Of a stretch of DNA of 34,028 bases, positions 30,836 to 34,028 are shown one piece after another; positions within the stretch are counted from its first letter, which is position 1; every line of letters starts with the position of its first letter. The translations under genes were made by a program, and so were the position numbers. The stretch comes from a virus, in IMG/VR virus record IMGVR_UViG_3300045996_001962, positions 1-34,028 of that record; one strand, 5' to 3'. Under the pieces are notes generated by a model. The model did no database searches and was not told the DNA's origin. It was given only the letters and a program-made list of their open reading frames with translations.

Positions 30836-30911
30836 CGGTCGGCAAGCGCACCCCTCATCAGAGCAGCCACCAGGTGAGCGCTAGCGGGGCGCCAATCCAT
30901 ATCGCTTGCTG

Positions 30912-31058
30912 TCACTTCTTCTTCTTCCCGACCTTCTTCTTGTCGCTGTCGTTGAACTCCTTGGCTACCTTGACCGGCACACCGACCTTCTTGGCAAAGG
31001 CGGGATTGTGGGCTGCGGCGGCCATCAAGCGCCGCTGGGCTTTTGAGCGCGAAGGCAC
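30912..31058 (-). CDS. small phage protein, 'HNPxFAKKVGVP' family, 48 aa
   Basis: GTG 31058 follows the stop of the preceding gene by one base, with AGGAG about 8 bases upstream. The product begins MPSRSKAQRRLMAAAAHNPA and continues FAKKVGVPVKVAKEFNDSD, ending in a Lys-rich tail. I recognise this as a widespread short phage protein with consensus 'S-x-A/K-Q-x-x-x-M-x-x-x-x-H-N-P-x-F-A-K-K-x-G-I-P-x-x-V-x-K-E/D-F'; its function is unknown. It is strongly basic and may bind nucleic acid. It lies just before a strong terminator. Confidence 0.8.
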   Translation of the reverse strand: MPSRSKAQRRLMAAAAHNPAFAKKVGVPVKVAKEFNDSDKKKVGKKKK

Positions 31059-31059
31059 T

Positions 31060-31200
31060 TCACTTACTCCTGGCGAGGCTACGTGCCATTAAAGTACGCG
31101 CGTAGCGATCAGAAGCGCGCCCATAAGGGGCAGTGATCCCTAAGCGATAGAGCGGCCACGCAAGCCAAGATACCAGCAGCCAGAACACCTCACGTGTCAT
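31060..31200 (-). CDS. tiny membrane protein, 46 aa
   Basis: ATG 31200 begins MTREVFWLLVSWLAWPLYRL. There is one hydrophobic, Trp-rich helix (about residues 4-20), followed by a basic tail (YGRASDRYARTLMARSLARS). The AAGGA upstream is about 10 bases from the start. It ends one base before the next GTG. The topology suggests an inner-membrane peptide with a cytoplasmic basic tail. Function unknown. A duplicated 14-mer, ACGTGYCATTAAAG on the plus strand, marks its start and an internal Met (31192-31205 and 31081-31094). Confidence 0.6.
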   Translation of the reverse strand: MTREVFWLLVSWLAWPLYRLGITAPYGRASDRYARTLMARSLARSK

Positions 31201-31275
31201 TAAAGCATATCCTTTTTTGACAGCTGAAACGCCATAGGACCGCCCTGGGCCAACCCGGATAGGATTGGGGTACCC

Positions 31276-31587
31276 TTAATTGGCATCCTCGATCACCTCA
31301 GCAGCGCCCGGCACCGCACGGCCCAGCTCCTTGAGCTGCTCCTCCTGCTTGATCTGCCGCTCCTTGTCGGCGGCCTGCTCCTGGTTGGTCACCCGCTGGA
31401 TAAGGATGGTCTGCAGCTGGGTGGTAACGGTTAGCAGCGCCGTCCACACGATGAAGGTATCCATTACCGCGCCGCGAGCCCAGCCTACCGCCATGGCCAC
31501 GAAACTGCCGACCACATACAGCATGAAGTACCAGCCGTGCCCGGTCCACTCGCTACACCACCGCGCGAAACCGTCGAAACTCTTCAC
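31276..31587 (-). CDS. low-affinity iron permease-like membrane protein, 103 aa
   Basis: Fits the Iron_permease (PF04120) small membrane family: FDGFARWCSEWTGHGWYFML, first helix LYVVGSFVAMAVGWARG, second helix FIVWTALLTVTTQLQTILIQ, then RVTNQEQAADKERQIKQEEQ. The conserved F-x-x-F-A and the 'I-Q-x-x-x-N-x-x' after the second helix are seen. In bacteria such proteins are annotated as iron permeases on weak evidence. In a phage lysis-like cluster this two-helix protein with a charged cytoplasmic tail could instead be a holin or pinholin. It overlaps the preceding gene by ATGA (31584-31587). Confidence 0.6.
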   Translation of the reverse strand: MKSFDGFARWCSEWTGHGWYFMLYVVGSFVAMAVGWARGAVMDTFIVWTALLTVTTQLQTILIQRVTNQEQAADKERQIKQEEQLKELGRAVPGAAEVIEDAN

Positions 31588-32411
31588 GGCCGATGCGCCG
31601 GGGGAGCATTGTGCGCGATTTGCGTCGGATTCATCACGCGGTCAGGAAAGCGCTCGCCAGGGAAGGCCTTCTCCCACAAGATGGCGATCCAGCGGAAGTA
31701 CTCATTGTTGCTGGCGGCAATCTGGCCCTCAAGTCCTCTCTTCTGCGATTCGATCTCGACCTTGGCCTCAGTCAGCCGGGAGCTGGTTACGCTAAGATCA
31801 GAAGTTATTTCGCTGAACTTATCCTGAAACTGCCTGTTCATCTCGCCGAACTCGCTGCGCATCGCGCTAAGCTCGGCCGAGCGCTTGTTGACCGCTTCAT
31901 GCAGCTCGGTTCTCACATCACGAATATCGACAGCCAACGCCGCACGGGATGCCCGGCTTTCAGACTGGAACGCCTCCTCGCGCAGCCGCTGCTCGGCTAC
32001 CTGCTTCTCGATCGGTGCCGTCTTTCCGGCAATGAAGGCAGAATTGAGCCAGCTCGCCGCACCGGCCAGGATGGCGAACAGGCCCATCAAGCTCACCACA
32101 TCCGGCAGCTTCCAGGCCCTGTCATCCGATTGACGGAGCGCCAGAGCCGTGCGCTCCCGGAAGCTCTCCTGGGCTAGATTTGTCCGCTGCTGGCTTTCCT
32201 CACGCACCGACTGAACCAGCTGCTCGCGATCCCGGTTGGTTTGCTCCCGGAACTCAGCGAAGGCGACCGCCAGGGCATCGACCTTGGCAGCTAGCGCTGC
32301 GCTGTCGGTCTCGGCGGGCACGCTTTGCGTCGCAATGGGGCTGCCCTGCCCCGACGCCCGCTCCGACGCCCACACGGGCGTGGCCAGGAGCAGGACTAGA
32401 ACGTAGCGCAT
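31584..32411 (-). CDS. signal-peptide, coiled-coil, single-pass membrane protein, 275 aa
   Basis: Residues 1-15 look like a Sec signal peptide (MRYVLVLLLATPVWA). Residues 38-100 form a coiled coil (FREQTNRDREQLVQSVREES), 103-128 a transmembrane helix (VVSLMGLFAILAGAASWLNS), and 130-235 a second long coiled coil rich in Glu, Arg and Ser. The end is Pro-rich and includes YFRWIAILWEKAFPG. This suggests an envelope-spanning rod, with one coiled coil on either side of the inner membrane. Family not recognised. It could be a spanin-like or tape-like envelope protein. The start is 23 bp from the upstream gene. Confidence 0.65.
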   Translation of the reverse strand: MRYVLVLLLATPVWASERASGQGSPIATQSVPAETDSAALAAKVDALAVAFAEFREQTNRDREQLVQSVREESQQRTNLAQESFRERTALALRQSDDRAWKLPDVVSLMGLFAILAGAASWLNSAFIAGKTAPIEKQVAEQRLREEAFQSESRASRAALAVDIRDVRTELHEAVNKRSAELSAMRSEFGEMNRQFQDKFSEITSDLSVTSSRLTEAKVEIESQKRGLEGQIAASNNEYFRWIAILWEKAFPGERFPDRVMNPTQIAHNAPPAHRP

Positions 32412-32434
32412 CGCTCACGGCCCCGGCCTCCGCT

Positions 32435-32593
32435 CTACCTGCCTCCACCGCCTATGTTGGCCATCTGCACCTCGCTCTGGACGAGCACCGTCGGATGGTC
32501 AGGCGTGCGCACCACGAAAGCCGCCGCCAGAACTAGGCTGACACTCAGCGTATACGCCGCCAGCAGAACTAGACCCACTTTCAGCTTCTTCAT
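32435..32593 (-). CDS. small membrane protein, 52 aa
   Basis: ATG 32593 overlaps the preceding TGA by one base (TGATG) with GGAGG upstream. MKKLKVGLVLLAAYTLSVSL continues as VLAAAFVV and ends in a polar tail with NIGGGGR. It is either a signal-anchor or a single-pass protein; the Lys-rich start puts the N-terminus in the cytoplasm. No Cys follows the hydrophobic region, so it is not a lipoprotein. Function unknown. Confidence 0.65.
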   Translation of the reverse strand: MKKLKVGLVLLAAYTLSVSLVLAAAFVVRTPDHPTVLVQSEVQMANIGGGGR

Positions 32594-32841
32594 CACCGAC
32601 CTCCACCGAAGGCAACTTGCACCTCGCCCGCACGAAGCTCGCCGACCCTCACCGTGCCGCCGCCGCTCCATAGGCCGAGCACCGACAGCAACCAGAAGAC
32701 GAAGATCACCACCACAACCACGTACAGGATGGTGACGACAACGCTCGGGAGGCCAAGATGTGGCACCAGCTGCCGGATTGCCCATAACACCAAAGCAAAG
32801 ATCAGCAGCCCCACGAGGATTGTAACCAATGGTATGGTCAT
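32593..32841 (-). CDS. two-helix membrane protein, holin-like, 82 aa
   Basis: ATG 32841 overlaps the previous stop (ATGA). The first transmembrane helix is about residues 3-22 (IPLVTILVGLLIFALVLWAI) and the second about 28-55 (LPSVVVTILYVVVVVIFVFW). A short Gly-rich polar tail ends the chain. A length near 80 with two hydrophobic helices suits a class II holin, but no family signature fixes this. Supported by position among small membrane genes. It may equally be an unrelated membrane peptide. Confidence 0.65.
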   Translation of the reverse strand: MTIPLVTILVGLLIFALVLWAIRQLVPHLGLPSVVVTILYVVVVVIFVFWLLSVLGLWSGGGTVRVGELRAGEVQVAFGGGR

Positions 32842-33332
32842 GGCACGCTCTTTCCGTTGATAGACGTGAAATCGTAGGGCTCGGCCGGGATCAGCTGATA
32901 GATCCCGTCGAACCCGGACTTGCAGCGGGTTGCCGTCAAGGTGACGGTGTAAATCCCCTTCTGCAGCAGCGTCTCCGTCACCCGGTACTCGGCCCATGCG
33001 GGCTGCTTGCCGGGCTGGAGTACCACCCGCGAGATGCCGCCACCCAGATAGGCCGGGAAGCTGTCGACAGGCTGCGCGGGATACCAGTCGTTGAGAACCT
33101 CATCCTTGAACCGTCGTTCAATAACGAGAAGCTCACAATCGTCCCGGTAATCCAGTGTCTCGGAAACACGCCAGACGTGGTTTGGCTTCAGCTCCGAATG
33201 GACACCAGAAACCAAAACCGGATAGCGAACCGGCAGCGCGCGGTCGATCCAGAACCACATGATCGCACCTAGCGCCATGCCAGCCAGGCTGCCGCAGAGG
33301 AGCGTTAGCAATGTGCCGTCGCGTAGCTTCAC
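32838..33332 (-). CDS. membrane-anchored hypothetical protein, 164 aa
   Basis: GTG 33332 overlaps the preceding TGA (GTGA) and has GGGGG about 5 bases upstream; upstream ATGs in this frame lie inside the previous gene. VKLRDGTLLTLLCGSLAGMA is a basic start and one transmembrane helix (about residues 7-27, ending at WFWIDRAL). It is followed by a ~130-residue beta-rich outer domain with SETLDYRDDCELLVIERRFK, LGGGISRVVLQPG and YTVTLTATRCKSG. A periplasmic location is expected. Two Cys could form a disulfide. Family not recognised. Confidence 0.65.
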   Translation of the reverse strand: MKLRDGTLLTLLCGSLAGMALGAIMWFWIDRALPVRYPVLVSGVHSELKPNHVWRVSETLDYRDDCELLVIERRFKDEVLNDWYPAQPVDSFPAYLGGGISRVVLQPGKQPAWAEYRVTETLLQKGIYTVTLTATRCKSGFDGIYQLIPAEPYDFTSINGKSVP

Positions 33333-33592
33333 CGCCCCCACCCAGCCAGCGCGATCAGCGACACCAACACCGCCATGCAAACCGTGGAGACAACCGCAAG
33401 CATTGCCTTCTCTACCCACTTCTCCGCCTTTGACGCCTTGATCTCCTTGATCTCTGTATCAAGTTTTATCTCAATTTTAGCAATCTGGTGCTCGGTTTTC
33501 TTGTCGCTTTCCTTGATGGCATCGACAAGCTCGCGGCGAAGCCGATCCATAGGGGTATTGCCCCAATTGTCCGCATAGTCACCGCTGGCCAT
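33329..33592 (-). CDS. XhlA-like coiled-coil protein with C-terminal membrane helix, 87 aa
   Basis: ATG 33592, with GGAAG about 6 bases upstream, overlaps the previous gene by 14 bp; a longer start at 33715 would lie deep inside it. The product has DRLRRELVDAIKESDKKTEH and IAKIEIKLDTEIKEIKASKA as a coiled coil, then a C-terminal transmembrane helix (AMLAVVSTVCMAVLVSLIAL) near residues 61-84. This is the build of XhlA/hemolysin-type small phage proteins that cooperate with holins. Supports a lysis-module reading of the neighbourhood. Confidence 0.65.
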   Translation of the reverse strand: MASGDYADNWGNTPMDRLRRELVDAIKESDKKTEHQIAKIEIKLDTEIKEIKASKAEKWVEKAMLAVVSTVCMAVLVSLIALAGWGR

Positions 33593-33836
33593 CGTCGCTT
33601 CCGAGATCATCAAGTCGGCGCTGGATTGCATCAAGGCGAGCGCTGGCATCTCCTCGTACCTCATCCAACATGCGGAGGATCTCTCTGCGATCCTGCTCCC
33701 AACGCTTTCGCGCACGGCACATCCGCCAACACAGCGTCAACCGGGGTAGCGTCGCCACACCAGCCAGAACCGCCAGGATAAGCCCGGTGAGGGCAATTCC
33801 CGGCTCCGTGCTGAGGCATGACAGCAGCGTATCCAC
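33579..33836 (-). CDS. small membrane protein with C-terminal coiled coil, 85 aa
   Basis: Starts at ATG 33836. One transmembrane helix (about residues 14-33, IALTGLILAVLAGVATLPRL) is followed by a basic stretch and a coiled coil (RWEQDRREILRMLDEVRGDA, then SARLDAIQRRLDDLG). The charge pattern predicts the coiled coil in the cytoplasm. Resembles i-spanin size but with the opposite orientation. Function unknown. It starts 32 bp after the gene entering from the right edge and overlaps the next one. Confidence 0.65.
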   Translation of the reverse strand: MDTLLSCLSTEPGIALTGLILAVLAGVATLPRLTLCWRMCRARKRWEQDRREILRMLDEVRGDASARLDAIQRRLDDLGSDDGQR

Positions 33837-33868
33837 ATACGCCTTGTACGCCCGGAAGGTGAATTAGC

Positions 33869-34028
33869 CTAGACATGGCTGCTACCACGGGATGCGGGGG
33901 TCCGCGCCCATGAGGCCCAGATCATCAGCAGCGTGCCGAGCAGGGCATAAGCAAGCTCGCCCTCCCATCCATGCAGCCAATAGAAGGCCGCCGTCGGCAC
34001 AGGCACTAGGCCAATGCCAGTCTGGGCA
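33869..34028 (-). CDS. 3' end of a membrane protein entering from the right edge
   Basis: An uninterrupted frame from the window edge to TAG at 33869-33871. The visible 52 residues include PTAAFYWLHGWEGELAYALL and GTLLMIWASWARTPASRGSS: at least one hydrophobic helix followed by a polar tail. The start lies outside the window. It probably belongs to the same leftward unit of small membrane proteins. Confidence 0.5.
   Translation of the reverse strand, partial: AQTGIGLVPVPTAAFYWLHGWEGELAYALLGTLLMIWASWARTPASRGSSHV

Larger units (their letters stand above)
30221..30911. other. 690-bp non-coding stretch with several RNA hairpins
   Basis: Frames here are Arg/Ser/Leu-rich and cross terminator structures, so no gene is called. 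The stretch contains two leftward terminators (30391-30434, 30782-30835), a rightward terminator (30296-30328) and a GCAA-capped hairpin (30614-30650). Near 30470-30500 a GGGTTCGAGC segment on the minus strand recalls a tRNA T-arm, but no cloverleaf folds. It separates the membrane-protein cluster from the head genes. Confidence 0.6.

Noticed and set aside
33329-33715. Long version (128 codons) of the XhlA-like gene
   Set aside because: The extra N-terminal residues overlap the upstream gene by 137 bp; ATG 33592 has a better ribosome-binding site and a 14-bp overlap.
1-34028. CRISPR array, insertion sequence or diversity-generating retroelement
   Set aside because: No evenly spaced repeats, transposase, reverse transcriptase or paired template/variable repeats were seen, although the Bbp19-like gene prompted a search for a BPP-1-type retroelement.

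Overview
The window looks like the late half and the lysogeny/early region of a temperate tailed phage, most likely a short-tailed (podovirus) prophage or phage genome from a GC-rich proteobacterium. An alphaproteobacterial host such as a sphingomonad is a guess from codon use and protein style, not something shown directly. Podovirus type rests on an ordered run of T7-like virion genes: a scaffold, major capsid protein, gp11-like adaptor, gp12-like nozzle, three ejection/internal virion proteins and a tailspike with a T7-gp17-like anchor. No terminase, portal, integrase, polymerase or recognisable endolysin lies inside the window, so both ends are probably incomplete.

Layout. Bases 1-480 carry two leftward small genes, one cut by the window edge. 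Bases 480-882 hold no convincing gene but have a strong leftward terminator and a nest of overlapping palindromes. Bases 883-1680 are the genetic switch: a leftward Cro-like gene, a rightward XRE repressor, and repeated TACGCA-type operator candidates both between them and again behind the repressor. Bases 1731-3403 are a tightly overlapped rightward operon of nine small genes, several of them tiny membrane proteins. From 3405 to 30220 almost everything is leftward: tail fibres and tailspikes (3405-16779), ejection proteins (16836-23943), nozzle and adaptor (23940-26461), capsid genes (26515-29022), a Bbp19-like protein and a metzincin-like protease. Between the tail genes, 7093-8071 is a rightward two-gene insert (a ribbon-helix-helix regulator and a secreted protein) that looks like a moron cassette. 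Bases 30221-30911 are non-coding with several terminators. Bases 30912-34028 are a leftward run of small membrane and coiled-coil proteins resembling a lysis/envelope module.

The most interesting non-coding signal is a near-identical 16-20 bp element found at four gene junctions, always in the same orientation and always upstream of a leftward gene: 29735, 28103, 16805 and, degenerate, 5611. I interpret it as a phage-specific late promoter, which fits a T7-like transcription plan and would split the late genes into protease-downstream/scaffold, capsid-to-ejection, tailspike and last-spike units. Other points of note are a zinc-peptidase motif inside the 1634-residue ejection protein, two neighbouring polysaccharide-lyase-6-like tailspikes, an operator palindrome inside the moron promoter spacer, and a seven-C tract just after a well-placed alternative start of the repressor.
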